Positions 9,321-17,854 of a DNA stretch of 57,572 nucleotides are shown here, in pieces. Each line of letters opens with the position of its first letter. Position 1 is the stretch's first letter. Location of the stretch: assembly GCA_902591775.1 (NCBI GenBank), contig CACJBW010000006.1:1-57572 (forward strand), in the 5' to 3' direction. Source of the DNA: an uncultured Pelagibacteraceae bacterium. GTDB lineage: Bacteria; Pseudomonadota; Alphaproteobacteria; Pelagibacterales; Pelagibacteraceae. Position numbers and translations under genes: made by a program. Under the pieces are notes generated by a model. That model was not told the DNA's origin. It worked only from the letters and a program-made list of their open reading frames with translations, and did not search any database.

Positions 9321-10493
9321 TTATCTATTTGGTGTAAGTAGTATTAAAAAGTATCCAAATAAAGTGGATAATAATGACCCAGTTAGAACCCCAATTTTTA
9401 CACCATCCATGTATTGCATACTCTCAGCAAATGCTAAATTTCCAACAAATAAACTCATAGTGAAACCAATTCCAGTTAAAACACCGACACCATAAAAATT
9501 ATACCAGCTTGTATTACTTGGCATTTGGGCAATTTTTAATTTAATTGATATGTATGAAAAAACAAAAACTCCTAATTGTTTTCCAACAAATAAACCTAAA
9601 ACTATTCCTAATGGAACTTTATCTAATAATGATGAAAAAGATAAACCTTCCAATGATACACCTGCATTTGCAAAGGCAAATATAGGCATTATACCAAATG
9701 CAACATATGGACTTATTGCATGCTCTACTTTAATTAAAAGTGAAAAATCTTTATCTTTTTTTCTGTGAGGAATTGTCATTGCAAGTAATACACCAGCTAT
9801 AGTTGCGTGAATTCCTGAGTTATGAGTAAAATCCCAAAGGAAAATTCCAACTATCAAATAAGGAAAAAATTTTTTTATTTTAAATTTATTAATGACTAAC
9901 AGAACAATAAATGCTAACAGCATCAAAGATAAATATTTAATACTTAAATCACCAGAATAAAATAAAGCTATTATAACTATTGCTCCTAAATCATCTATAA
10001 TTGCTAGGGCCGTTAAAAATACTTTCAAAGAGAGAGGTACTCTACTTCCTAATAATGACAATACACCTAATGAGAAAGCTATATCTGTAGCTGAAGGTAT
10101 TGCCCATCCTTTTAATGTTTCTCCATCTCCCAGGTTTATAAATACATATATTAACGCTGGAACTACCATTCCACCGACCGCTGCTATTATAGGAAGTAAT
10201 GCTTGTTTAATATTGGATAGCTCTCCCTGTAAAAACTCCCTTTTAATTTCAAGTGTTACAAAAAAGAAAAAGATTGCCATTAATGCATCATTTATCCAGT
10301 GCAGAACAGAAAGTTTAAGACCAAAATTATTTATTCCAATAAATAAATACCTTTCTAAAGTTGAAAAATATAGATTTGATAGTTCAGAATTACTTATAAC
10401 CAATGCTATTACAGCTGCAAAAAGAAGTACTATTCCACTTGCCGCCTCAAGTTTAAAAAAAGATGTAAACCCTTTTGTAATTTTTTGAATCAT
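9321..10493 (-). CDS. nhaA: Na+/H+ antiporter NhaA
   Basis: A 390-residue inner-membrane antiporter with about 12 helices. The essential residues are visible: Asp in the PSATDIAFSLGVLSLLG segment (equivalent to E. coli D133) and the Asp pair in ALAIIDDLGAIVIIALFY (D163/D164). The NSGIHATIAGVLLAM and FGIMPIFAFANAGV blocks of the family are also present. It would exchange Na+ for H+, consistent with marine life. It is preceded by the zinc-ribbon membrane protein with a 2-nt gap, suggesting co-transcription of 10990 to 8764. Confidence 0.95.
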   Translation of the reverse strand: MIQKITKGFTSFFKLEAASGIVLLFAAVIALVISNSELSNLYFSTLERYLFIGINNFGLKLSVLHWINDALMAIFFFFVTLEIKREFLQGELSNIKQALLPIIAAVGGMVVPALIYVFINLGDGETLKGWAIPSATDIAFSLGVLSLLGSRVPLSLKVFLTALAIIDDLGAIVIIALFYSGDLSIKYLSLMLLAFIVLLVINKFKIKKFFPYLIVGIFLWDFTHNSGIHATIAGVLLAMTIPHRKKDKDFSLLIKVEHAISPYVAFGIMPIFAFANAGVSLEGLSFSSLLDKVPLGIVLGLFVGKQLGVFVFSYISIKLKIAQMPSNTSWYNFYGVGVLTGIGFTMSLFVGNLAFAESMQYMDGVKIGVLTGSLLSTLFGYFLILLTPNR

Positions 10494-10495
10494 AT

Positions 10496-10990
10496 TTAGT
10501 TAGTGAGATCTTTTATAAAAAGTTTAACATCCAAAATAGTTTGGTAAAAACTATCAAAAAAAGGAGCCATACCTGGAAATACACTCAATAAATACGACTT
10601 AAATGTATCGACTAAAAGTATAAAGCCAAATAAAGATATAAGAATTATTATAAAATAAATTAATACAACTTTTATTTTTCCGTCTTTTTCTTGATTTTCT
10701 TTTTCATTTTTTATATCTATTTTTTCATCCTCAGTGTTCTCTTCAGATAATACTTCTTTATTTGTATCAGTAAAATTCTCATCATTTATTACTTCGTTAG
10801 AAGGAACTTCATTTTTATTAATATTTTCATTTATTTTAACATCTAAATCTTCATCATTTTTAGATTCTAAAACAGGCGTATAATGCCAAATTTTACTGCA
10901 ACTCCCACACTTTAATAATCTACCTTCTTTAGGTATTAGACTGCTATCAATATTAAATTTTTTTTTCCCACACTCACAATTAATGATCAT
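10496..10990 (-). CDS. Zinc-ribbon (MJ0042-type) single-pass membrane protein
   Basis: A 164-residue protein. The first 40 residues form a zinc ribbon with CxC...CxxC (NCECGKKKF and LLKCGSCSKIW), typical of the MJ0042 domain in alphaproteobacteria. Then comes an acidic, low-complexity Glu/Asn linker (about 45-110), a single transmembrane helix (about 108-130) and a short C-terminal tail. Function is not established; such proteins often sit near membrane or division genes. It lies directly upstream of nhaA. Confidence 0.75.
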   Translation of the reverse strand: MIINCECGKKKFNIDSSLIPKEGRLLKCGSCSKIWHYTPVLESKNDEDLDVKINENINKNEVPSNEVINDENFTDTNKEVLSEENTEDEKIDIKNEKENQEKDGKIKVVLIYFIIILISLFGFILLVDTFKSYLLSVFPGMAPFFDSFYQTILDVKLFIKDLTN

Positions 10991-11047
10991 AAATCTTTTT
11001 ATATAGTATAAATGTTTAAAATTCTTTTTAAAACGTGTTTTTATACT

Positions 11048-11075
11048 TTGAATTTTTTTTTATCTACTGTATTAG
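11048..11075 (+). promoter_or_regulatory. Putative promoter of tRNA-Pro
   Basis: TTGAAT at 11048-11053 and TATTAG at 11070-11075 are separated by 16 bases (mostly T), and the tRNA starts 9 bases after the second box. This fits a sigma-70 type promoter that may also serve the downstream complex I subunit gene. Confidence 0.5.
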
Positions 11076-11084
11076 TACTCCAAT

Positions 11085-11161
<77 letters not shown>

Positions 11162-11167
11162 TTAATT

Positions 11168-11449
11168 ATGAAAAAAGCAAAAATCTACAAACCATCTAAA
11201 ACCGCTATGCAGTCAGGTATAAAAAAGTTTGATAAGTGGATTATTGAATTTATTACTAAAGATCCTGGCAAAAACCCACTTATGGGTTGGGAAAGTTCTT
11301 CGGATACATACTCTGAATTAAATTTAGAATTTAAATCTAAAGATTTGGCTATTCAGTATGCTAAAAAAAATAATATTGATTTTGAAGTTATTGAGCCACA
11401 AAAAAGAAAATTAACAAAAAAATCCTACGCAGATAATTTTATAGAATAA
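11168..11449 (+). CDS. NDUFS4-like accessory subunit of respiratory complex I
   Basis: A 93-residue protein matching the ETC complex I conserved region found in mitochondrial NDUFS4 (AQDQ) and alphaproteobacterial homologues. Diagnostic blocks are KAKIYKPSKTAMQSG, WIIEF, PLMGWESSSDTYSELNLEF and DLAIQYAKKNNIDFEV. It would help assemble or stabilise the NADH dehydrogenase N-module. It overlaps the following SbmA-like gene by one base. The main nuo operon is not in this window, so this is an unlinked accessory gene. Confidence 0.88.
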   Translation: MKKAKIYKPSKTAMQSGIKKFDKWIIEFITKDPGKNPLMGWESSSDTYSELNLEFKSKDLAIQYAKKNNIDFEVIEPQKRKLTKKSYADNFIE

Positions 11450-12450
11450 TGTTCAGGTTTTTCACAATAAAAAAATGGTATTTATGGTCATGGGCAGGTT
11501 CATTTGTAATTTTATCCTCTTTATGGGTACAAGTAAAAATTGATGTCAAAATTAATGAGTGGTTTGGAGAATTTTATGACATGATTCAAAAGGCACTAGG
11601 TGCACCTAATGCTATTACAATTGAAGAATACTGGGCTAGTTTATTTTCGTTCATTGTACTTGCAGCTATGTACGTGGGTGTTGCTGTTATTGTGAGTTAT
11701 TTCACTTCACATTATTTGTTTAGATGGAGAACTGCTATGGTTGAATATTATCATAGCGTGTATGAAAAGGCTCGTAAAATTGAAGGAGCTTCACAAAGAG
11801 TTCAAGAGGACACCATTAAGTTTTCAAGGATAATGGAGTCGTTAGGAACAAGTTTAATAGAAGCAATAATGATATTAGTTGAATTCATGCCAATTTTATT
11901 TGGTTTAAGTATCGGGATACCAATATTCTTTTTTGGAGATTGGGAGTATGGTTTGATTGTAGGAGCACTTCTATGGTCTATAGGTGGTACAATTTTTTTA
12001 ATTATTTTAGGATTAATATTAAGATTAGTTGGTGTTGAATATGATCTTCAAAAAAAAGAAGCTGCTTATAGAAAAATTTTAGTTATAGCTGAAGACGATG
12101 GCACTGTAAGACCTAAATCAATAGAGGAGTTGTTTGATGATGTAAGAAGTATTCATTTTTTAAGTTATATTAGATATTTATATTTTAATATTGGTAGAAT
12201 AGCATACTTACAGGCTAATGTGTTATCTGCATATGTTTTTCTCGCACCTGCTATAGTTGCTGGAGCTGTTACTCTTGGAGTAATGCAACAGATCATAAGA
12301 GCATTTGGTCGTGTAGAAGGATCAATGCAATATATTTTAAAAGCATGGCCAACAATTATTGAACTAGCAAGCGTTTACAAAAGATTAAGAGAGTTTGAAT
12401 ATAAGTTACAAATTGAAGATAAAAGAAGTGAGAGTGAATATAAATCATAA
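11449..12450 (+). CDS. SbmA/BacA-like transporter
   Basis: A 333-residue membrane protein with six or so helices resembling the SbmA/BacA family, which imports peptides and related compounds using the proton gradient. Matching features are the N-terminal KKWYLWSWAGS, the FRWRTAMVEYYHSVYEKARKIEGASQRVQEDT-type block (about 97-127, including an ABC-exporter-like coupling region) and QIIRAFGRVEGSM near 283-295. There is no ATP-binding domain. The family is normally 350-420 residues, so this is slightly short. Substrate unknown. Confidence 0.82.
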   Translation: MFRFFTIKKWYLWSWAGSFVILSSLWVQVKIDVKINEWFGEFYDMIQKALGAPNAITIEEYWASLFSFIVLAAMYVGVAVIVSYFTSHYLFRWRTAMVEYYHSVYEKARKIEGASQRVQEDTIKFSRIMESLGTSLIEAIMILVEFMPILFGLSIGIPIFFFGDWEYGLIVGALLWSIGGTIFLIILGLILRLVGVEYDLQKKEAAYRKILVIAEDDGTVRPKSIEELFDDVRSIHFLSYIRYLYFNIGRIAYLQANVLSAYVFLAPAIVAGAVTLGVMQQIIRAFGRVEGSMQYILKAWPTIIELASVYKRLREFEYKLQIEDKRSESEYKS

Positions 12451-12453
12451 TTA

Positions 12454-13398
12454 ATGAAGTTAACTAAGGAATTATTAAATAATTTTATAGAAATAACATC
12501 GAATTCTGCAATTGCTTGTTTTCCGTATATTGGAAAGGATGAAAAGATATTAGCAGATAAAGCCGCAACAGATGTTATGAGAGAGCAACTTAATAAATTA
12601 AATATTAAAGGTAAAGTTGTGATAGGCGAAGGTGAGCTTGATGAAGCACCTATGCTATATATTGGTGAAGAACTAGGAAGAGGAAATGGACCAGAGATAG
12701 ATATTGCAGTTGATCCAGTTGAGGGTACTAATTTTGTTGCAAAAAATTTACCTGGGTCAATGTCAGTTTTAGCTGTAGCAGAAAAAGGGAAATTGTTAAA
12801 TGCACCTGAAACTTATATGGAAAAAATTGCTACTGGTTGTCATGTACCTAAAGGTAGTATTGATATTGATTTTACCGTTGAAAAAAATATTAATATTTAC
12901 TCTGAAATAACAAATAAAAAAAAATCAGAGATTACAGTTTGCATTCTTAATAGACCTAGGCATAGTAAAATTATAAACGAATTAAAAAGGTTAAAAGTTA
13001 ATGTCAAACTCATTACCGATGGAGATGTATCTGGCGCTTTACTTGTTTCTGATAAAAAATATAATGTTGATATTTTCATGGGTATTGGTGGAGGCCCAGA
13101 AGGCGTAATAGTAGCCGCCGCATTAGATTCATTAAATTGTAATTTTCAAGGTAGATTTTTATTTAAAACAGAGACTGACATAAAAAGAGCAAAAGATATG
13201 GGTATAGAAGATTTAAATAAAAAATATGAGATTAATGAAATAGTTAGAGGAGAAAGTTTTTTTTGTGCAACAGGAATTACCTCTGGAGAATTAATGAATG
13301 GCGTAATTAAGGAAGACAATAATTATATAACTGAGACAATTTTTACTTATAAAAAATCCGATTTAAAAGTTGTAAAAAAAAAAGTTTCACTTACTTGA
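12454..13398 (+). CDS. glpX: Class II fructose-1,6-bisphosphatase
   Basis: The 314-residue product hydrolyses fructose-1,6-bisphosphate in gluconeogenesis. GlpX signatures are VIGEGELDEAPMLYIGE, the metal-binding DIAVDPVEGTN and FMGIGGGPEGVIVAAAL. It starts three bases after the SbmA-like stop, but the functions are unrelated. A tRNA-Glu follows 35 bases downstream, and its putative -10 (TACAAT, 13413-13418) lies just after the glpX stop. Confidence 0.94.
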   Translation: MKLTKELLNNFIEITSNSAIACFPYIGKDEKILADKAATDVMREQLNKLNIKGKVVIGEGELDEAPMLYIGEELGRGNGPEIDIAVDPVEGTNFVAKNLPGSMSVLAVAEKGKLLNAPETYMEKIATGCHVPKGSIDIDFTVEKNINIYSEITNKKKSEITVCILNRPRHSKIINELKRLKVNVKLITDGDVSGALLVSDKKYNVDIFMGIGGGPEGVIVAAALDSLNCNFQGRFLFKTETDIKRAKDMGIEDLNKKYEINEIVRGESFFCATGITSGELMNGVIKEDNNYITETIFTYKKSDLKVVKKKVSLT

Positions 13399-13433
13399 TT
13401 AATTGAGAGAATTACAATAAAAGATCCATCACT

Positions 13434-13508
13434 GGTCCCTTCGTCTATCGGTTAGGACACATGGTTTTCATCCATGAAAGAGGGGTTCGATTCCCCTAGG
13501 GACCGCCA
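13434..13508 (+). tRNA. tRNA-Glu (anticodon UUC)
   Basis: A 75-nt cloverleaf with acceptor stem GGTCCCT/AGGGACC, discriminator G and encoded CCA. The anticodon loop TTTTCAT gives UUC, and the T arm is AGGGGTTCGATTCCCCT. A plausible -10 TACAAT lies at 13413-13418 with a weak TTACTT at 13391-13396. The 3' A of CCA is immediately followed by the stop codon of the convergent bamE gene. Confidence 0.97.
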
Positions 13509-13961
13509 TTATTTTTTTCTTCTGGTTGGAGCATTAATTTTGTTTCTCAGTGTTGATAATAGATTATAAACAAAATTATCCTGTGCAAACTTTTTCTTTG
13601 TTTTTTGTTCAGCTATTTTAATATTATTCATATCATTTAAATCTAATAATTTCTTATCTTTAACTAAACCCATATTATTAAATTCAATTATTAATATATT
13701 ATTTCTCGAAATATTTTTTTTACCCAATTTAAATAGTGATTGATTAGTTTTTTTTCTCTCAAAATAAAGCCAAGTATTATTAAAAGTGCTCTTAGATGAT
13801 GGCGGACCTATTATTTTCCTTACGTCATTTTTGTTACTTTTATTTAGTTCTATTTTATCAAGTTTAGTGTCTATAAATCTAAATCCATGAAGATTCGAAA
13901 CTTTATTTATTGAGCAATTAAGTGTAAAAAAAAATATAATAATAAGAAATAAATTTCTCAT
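13509..13961 (-). CDS. bamE: Outer membrane assembly lipoprotein BamE (SmpA/OmlA)
   Basis: A 150-residue lipoprotein of the beta-barrel assembly machinery. The signal peptide ends in the lipobox LNCS (Cys 16). The SmpA/OmlA core follows: DKIELNKSNKNDVRKIIGPPS, WLYFERKK, and ILIIEFNNMGLV. The C-terminal tail is basic. Its start codon directly abuts that of the divergent cytochrome c chaperone gene (CATATG, 13959-13964), leaving no intergenic DNA. The stop abuts the tRNA-Glu 3' end. Confidence 0.85.
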   Translation of the reverse strand: MRNLFLIIIFFFTLNCSINKVSNLHGFRFIDTKLDKIELNKSNKNDVRKIIGPPSSKSTFNNTWLYFERKKTNQSLFKLGKKNISRNNILIIEFNNMGLVKDKKLLDLNDMNNIKIAEQKTKKKFAQDNFVYNLLSTLRNKINAPTRRKK

Positions 13962-14435
13962 ATGAGTAAAAATTATATAAATATTTACAATAATTTAGTA
14001 AAATTAACTAGAAATAAAAAGCTTTATACTAATTTAAAAAATAACGATACATTTTCAGATAGACTTATAATACTTTTATTCCATTTCGCTTTCTTTCTTA
14101 AAGTTTATAAAGAAGAAATTTCAAAAAATGAAGCACAAGAAATTTTTGATTTTGTAATCAGACAAATAGAACTATCCATAAGGGAAATTGGTTATGGAGA
14201 TGTTTCTGTAAATAAAAAAATGAAAGATTACATAAATCTTCTTTTTTCGATTATTGAAATTGTAGATACTTGGGAGAGCCTTCAAAATTCAAAAAAAACA
14301 TCTTTAATTGCTGATTATATAAATATAGATGCACATAATGATTTATTTGTTAAATATTTTGATAAATTTGTAGAATTTCTTACAAAAAACTCTTTAAAAA
14401 TCTTTACAAAAGATATATTAGAATTTAAATTTTAA
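13962..14435 (+). CDS. Ubiquinol-cytochrome c chaperone (CBP3/UQCC1) family protein
   Basis: A 157-residue protein related to the assembly factor for cytochrome b of the bc1 complex. The family signature is [17 protein letters not shown] (about 72-88), preceded by [20 protein letters not shown]. It is divergent from bamE and upstream of rpmF and plsX, the usual alphaproteobacterial order, though the YceD (DUF177) gene normally in between is missing. Its ATG lies directly next to the bamE ATG, so its promoter must sit in bamE coding DNA or the mRNA is leaderless. Confidence 0.82.
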   Translation: MSKNYINIYNNLVKLTRNKKLYTNLKNNDTFSDRLIILLFHFAFFLKVYKEEISKNEAQEIFDFVIRQIELSIREIGYGDVSVNKKMKDYINLLFSIIEIVDTWESLQNSKKTSLIADYINIDAHNDLFVKYFDKFVEFLTKNSLKIFTKDILEFKF

Positions 14436-14437
14436 TT

Positions 14438-14617
14438 ATGGCTGTACCAAAACGAAAAACATCGAGATCTAGAGCGGGCAAAAGGCGTTCTCATATGAAA
14501 TTTTCCTCAAAAAACGTAATTGAGGATAAAAAATCTGGTGAGTACAGATTATCTCATCATTTAGATTTGAAAACAGGTTTATACAAAGGTAGACAAGTTT
14601 TAGACAAAAAAGATTAG
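14438..14617 (+). CDS. rpmF: 50S ribosomal protein L32
   Basis: A 59-codon gene starting ATG 14438 two bases after the chaperone stop and ending TAG 14615-14617. The protein begins [19 protein letters not shown], the classic L32 N-terminus, and continues with the [18 protein letters not shown] block of alphaproteobacterial L32. It lacks the CxxC zinc motif, normal for this branch. plsX follows after five bases; rpmF-plsX co-transcription is widely conserved. Confidence 0.95.
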   Translation: MAVPKRKTSRSRAGKRRSHMKFSSKNVIEDKKSGEYRLSHHLDLKTGLYKGRQVLDKKD

Positions 14618-14622
14618 ATATT

Positions 14623-15630
14623 ATGAACAACCCATTAATTATTGCAATTGACGCAATGGGTGGTGATGATGCTCCCAATAAAGTAATAGAAGGGATAAAT
14701 ATTCATTCAAAGAAATCGCAAAATATAGTTTACAAAATTTTTGGTAACAAAAATTTAATTGAACCGATCATCAAAAAAAATAAAATTTCGACAGACAGAT
14801 ATGTTGTTATTCATACTGATAAACTTGTTGAAGGAAAGGACACTCCGCTTAGTGCTGCAAAAAAAGGAAAAAACACAAGCCTATGGCTCGCCATTGACTC
14901 CTTAAAAAAAAATGAGGCTCATGCAATAGTATCTGCAGGTAATACAGGTGCACTCTTTCTAATATCAAAATTAAATTTAAAAATGATAGAAAATATTGAC
15001 AAACCAGCATTATCTGCATTGTGGCCTAGCAAAAAAGGAATGAGTGTGGTTTTAGATTTAGGTGCAAATATAGAATGTAGTTCAAAAAATTTAATTGATT
15101 TTTCAATAATGGGAGGGGCATTACATAAAGTTTTATTTAATACGGAAAAACCAAGAGTTGCTTTATTAAACATAGGTTCGGAAGAGTTAAAAGGAAATGC
15201 AGTCATAAAAGATACCTATCAATTACTAACTGACAATAAAAATACTTTATTTGATTTTGAAGGCTACATAGAGGGTAATAATATTATGGATGGCGAAATA
15301 AACGTTATTGTTGCGGATGGTTTTACAGGAAATATAGCTTTAAAAACTGCTGAAGGTACTTCTAATTTTATAATAAGCGAATTAAAAAATGCATTAACAT
15401 CTAATATAATTGGTAAAATTTCATCTACGATAAATTATAAAAATTTAAAAGAATTTAAAAATAAACTTGATCCAAGACTTTACAACGGAGCTATCTTGCT
15501 GGGTTTAAATAAACCTGTTATAAAAAGTCATGGCTCAACTGATGCGATAGGATTTGCAAATTCTTTAAAAGTCTGTGAACAAACTATAAGAGGAAACCTA
15601 ATAGAGCAAATTAAACTTAATATTAATTAA
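14623..15630 (+). CDS. plsX: Phosphate acyltransferase PlsX
   Basis: A 335-residue enzyme converting acyl-ACP to acyl-phosphate, the first step of phospholipid synthesis via PlsY. Motifs are AIDAMGGDDAPNKVIEG at the N-terminus, VSAGNTGALF, VLDLGANIECSS and VADGFTGNIALKTAEG. The next gene begins at the base after its stop and is ihfA, not fabH, although plsX-fabH-ihfA is the usual order. Confidence 0.94.
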   Translation: MNNPLIIAIDAMGGDDAPNKVIEGINIHSKKSQNIVYKIFGNKNLIEPIIKKNKISTDRYVVIHTDKLVEGKDTPLSAAKKGKNTSLWLAIDSLKKNEAHAIVSAGNTGALFLISKLNLKMIENIDKPALSALWPSKKGMSVVLDLGANIECSSKNLIDFSIMGGALHKVLFNTEKPRVALLNIGSEELKGNAVIKDTYQLLTDNKNTLFDFEGYIEGNNIMDGEINVIVADGFTGNIALKTAEGTSNFIISELKNALTSNIIGKISSTINYKNLKEFKNKLDPRLYNGAILLGLNKPVIKSHGSTDAIGFANSLKVCEQTIRGNLIEQIKLNIN

Positions 15631-15927
15631 ATGAAAAGAATAAATTTAACAAAAAAACATATAATTAATTCAATCTATATGCAAATTGGATTTTCTAAAG
15701 TTATAAGTGAAACTTTATTCTCAGATATTTTTGAAATTATTTTACTGAATATTATAAAACACAAAAAAGTAAAGATTGCAAAATTTGGAACTTTTGAGTT
15801 AAGAACTAAGAAACAGAGAATTGGAAGAAATCCAAAAACAAAAGAAGAAAAAATCATTTCTGAAAGAAATGTAATTTTATTTAAAGCATCAAAAGAATTC
15901 AAAAAATTAATTAATAGAAATGACTAA
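15631..15927 (+). CDS. ihfA: Integration host factor alpha subunit (HU/IHF family)
   Basis: A 98-residue DNA-bending protein. The HU/IHF fold is clear: N-terminal dimerisation helices, then VKIAKFGTFELRTKKQRIGRNPKTKEE-type beta-arm (about 47-73, with RIGRNPKT matching the minor-groove arm tip), and a C-terminal helix. Placement after plsX and before a MerR regulator identifies it as the IhfA position. It starts with zero gap after plsX and overlaps merR by 8 nt. Confidence 0.88.
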   Translation: MKRINLTKKHIINSIYMQIGFSKVISETLFSDIFEIILLNIIKHKKVKIAKFGTFELRTKKQRIGRNPKTKEEKIISERNVILFKASKEFKKLINRND

Positions 15928-16300
15928 CTTTAAAGCTAATAGTAAATACAAAACTATTGGTGAAGTTGCTAAAATACTTAACTTAATTAACAAAAAAAAT
16001 GGTTCTTTATCAACTCACACAATTAGATTTTGGGAAAAAGAATTTAAGCAGATAAAACCAATGATACTAAAAGGTAATAGGAGATATTATGATAATGAAA
16101 CAATAAATATTCTACAAAAAATAAAATTCTTGCTAAAAGATAAAGGCATGACATTAAATGGAGTCAAAAAAGCTTTAAATTCTGATGATTCAGATATTGA
16201 CGAATTGCATAATACAACTATAAAACAAAGAAAATTTATTAAATCTAAAATACATAATATTAAAAATATTTTAACTGAGATAAAAAAAAATAATGGCTAA
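15920..16300 (+). CDS. MerR-family transcriptional regulator
   Basis: A 126-residue protein with an N-terminal winged helix: TIGEVAKILNL, HTIRFWEKEFKQIKP, GNRRYYDNETINILQKIKFLLKDKGMT. This is the conserved MerR-like gene that follows ihfA in alphaproteobacteria. There is no effector cysteine pattern, and the C-terminal half is a short Lys-rich helix. Target genes are unknown. It overlaps both ihfA and rpmG by 8 nt. Confidence 0.88.
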   Translation: MTNFKANSKYKTIGEVAKILNLINKKNGSLSTHTIRFWEKEFKQIKPMILKGNRRYYDNETINILQKIKFLLKDKGMTLNGVKKALNSDDSDIDELHNTTIKQRKFIKSKIHNIKNILTEIKKNNG

Positions 16301-16484
16301 AAAAACGCATGTAAAAGTTAGACTTGTTCCTGAAGCTAAACCTGATAGTCCTTTTTTTTATTATGTTAAAAAACCTGCAGGCGGTGAAAAAGCTAAAGTT
16401 AAGTTAAAGGCTAAAAAATATAATCCAACTACAAGAAAACACGAAGTTTTTATAGAAAAAAAACTTCCACCTCACAGCAAATAA
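16293..16484 (+). CDS. rpmG: 50S ribosomal protein L33
   Basis: A 63-residue protein beginning AKKTHVKVRLVPEAKPDSPF and carrying FYYVKKP, KLKAKKYNPTTRKHEVFIEKKL, the L33 core. No zinc cysteines are present, typical of the C-minus form. It is slightly longer than the usual 55 residues because of a GGEKAK insertion near 30. The 3' end lies two bases from the convergent chorismate mutase stop. Confidence 0.92.
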   Translation: MAKKTHVKVRLVPEAKPDSPFFYYVKKPAGGEKAKVKLKAKKYNPTTRKHEVFIEKKLPPHSK

Positions 16485-16485
16485 T

Positions 16486-16779
16486 TTATTTCTTTTTGTT
16501 GAAATTCCTCTTTTCAAAATCTATGTATGCATGAATCATATTTTTCCAAATTTTGTTAGTGATTTTTGGATCAATATTATTTTTAATTGATTTTTTTTTT
16601 ATGTTTCTTAGAATTAAATCAATTCTTTTTTGATCAACTATTTGATTTTTTCTCTCTTTAAGTGCAAGTACTTTTTCCACTAGGGAAGTTCTTTTCTTAA
16701 TTATTTTTATTAAATAATCATCTAATTTATCCAATTCTTTTCTTAATTTCCTAAGTTTTTCTTTTTTTAATGGCGACAT
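16486..16779 (-). CDS. Chorismate mutase (AroQ class)
   Basis: A 97-residue all-helical protein matching monofunctional AroQ chorismate mutase: LRKELDKLDDYLIKIIKKRTSLVEKV at the start, with R and K positioned to hold chorismate, and a third helix IWKNMIHAYIDFEKR. It would convert chorismate to prephenate for Phe/Tyr synthesis. It stands alone, divergent from ctaA over 43 bases. Confidence 0.85.
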   Translation of the reverse strand: MSPLKKEKLRKLRKELDKLDDYLIKIIKKRTSLVEKVLALKERKNQIVDQKRIDLILRNIKKKSIKNNIDPKITNKIWKNMIHAYIDFEKRNFNKKK

Positions 16780-16822
16780 TTATATATTTGGATAATTTAA
16801 AAATTATTATATTTATCCGTTT

Positions 16823-17854
16823 ATGTATAGTGAAAATCTTAAAGTTAATAATCAAATATCAATATGGCTTATAAGTATGTTTTGGATTATTTCTGGCATG
16901 ATTGTTGTTGGAGGTTTAACGAGATTAACCGATTCTGGTTTATCAATTACTCAGTGGCAATTATTCTCCGGTTTTTTACCACCACTTAATGATTCCGAAT
17001 GGATTATGTATTTCGATTTATACAAAGAGATACCCGAATTTAAATTACAAAATTATGATATGACCATGCAAGAATTTAAAGTGATTTTTTGGTGGGAATG
17101 GGCGCATAGATTTATGGGGCGGTTAATCGGTATAGCTTTTCTAATGCCATTATTATATTTCACATTTAAAATTAAATCTAAAAAATTAATAAATCTTTAT
17201 TTAATCTTTGCCTTAATTTGCTTTCAAGGATTTATAGGATGGTATATGGTAAGCAGTGGACTTATTGATAGGGTAGATGTTAGTCACTTTAGATTATCAG
17301 TTCATTTATTAATAGCTTTTATTATCTTATCATTGATTTTTTGGAATTATTTAAAAATTAACATTAAAAACAACATTCAAAACACTATCAACTTAATTTA
17401 TCCTATTAGTTTTCTGTTTTTAGTTTTTATACAGATTTCAATTGGCGCGTTTGTTTCAGGGATGGATGCTGGTAAAATTTATAATTCTTGGCCGTTAATG
17501 GGTAATTCAATTTTTCCAAACGATAATAATTTTGCTAACTTATTTAAATTATCAGCTTTTAGCGATCCTTCATTAGTACAATTTATTCACAGAAAATTAG
17601 CTTATTTAATAGGATTTTTTTATCTATATTTATTATTTCATGTTTATAAAAATAAAAAAAGTGATCTATATAAATCAATAAATATTTTAGGTTTTTTTAT
17701 AATTTTACAAATTATTTTGGGAATATTTACTTTATTATATGGTGCACAGATATTAATTGCATCTATGCACCAGATTAGTTCTATTTTTTTAGTTGCGTCT
17801 TGTATTTATTTTTTATTTATAAATACAAAATCTAACTTACGGCTTTCAAGTTAG
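16823..17854 (+). CDS. ctaA: Heme A synthase (CtaA/Cox15 type)
   Basis: A 343-residue membrane enzyme oxidising the heme O methyl group to make heme A for cytochrome oxidase. The alphaproteobacterial/Cox15 signature is strong: VGGLTRLTDSGLSITQW, SGFLPPLNDSEW, EWAHRFMGRLIG, GMDAGKIYNSWPLMG and IQFIHRKLAYL-like (VQFIHRKLAYLI). About eight helices are visible with conserved His in helices 2, 4, 6 and 8. The 3' end overlaps the convergent gene by 23 nt. Confidence 0.95.
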   Translation: MYSENLKVNNQISIWLISMFWIISGMIVVGGLTRLTDSGLSITQWQLFSGFLPPLNDSEWIMYFDLYKEIPEFKLQNYDMTMQEFKVIFWWEWAHRFMGRLIGIAFLMPLLYFTFKIKSKKLINLYLIFALICFQGFIGWYMVSSGLIDRVDVSHFRLSVHLLIAFIILSLIFWNYLKINIKNNIQNTINLIYPISFLFLVFIQISIGAFVSGMDAGKIYNSWPLMGNSIFPNDNNFANLFKLSAFSDPSLVQFIHRKLAYLIGFFYLYLLFHVYKNKKSDLYKSINILGFFIILQIILGIFTLLYGAQILIASMHQISSIFLVASCIYFLFINTKSNLRLSS

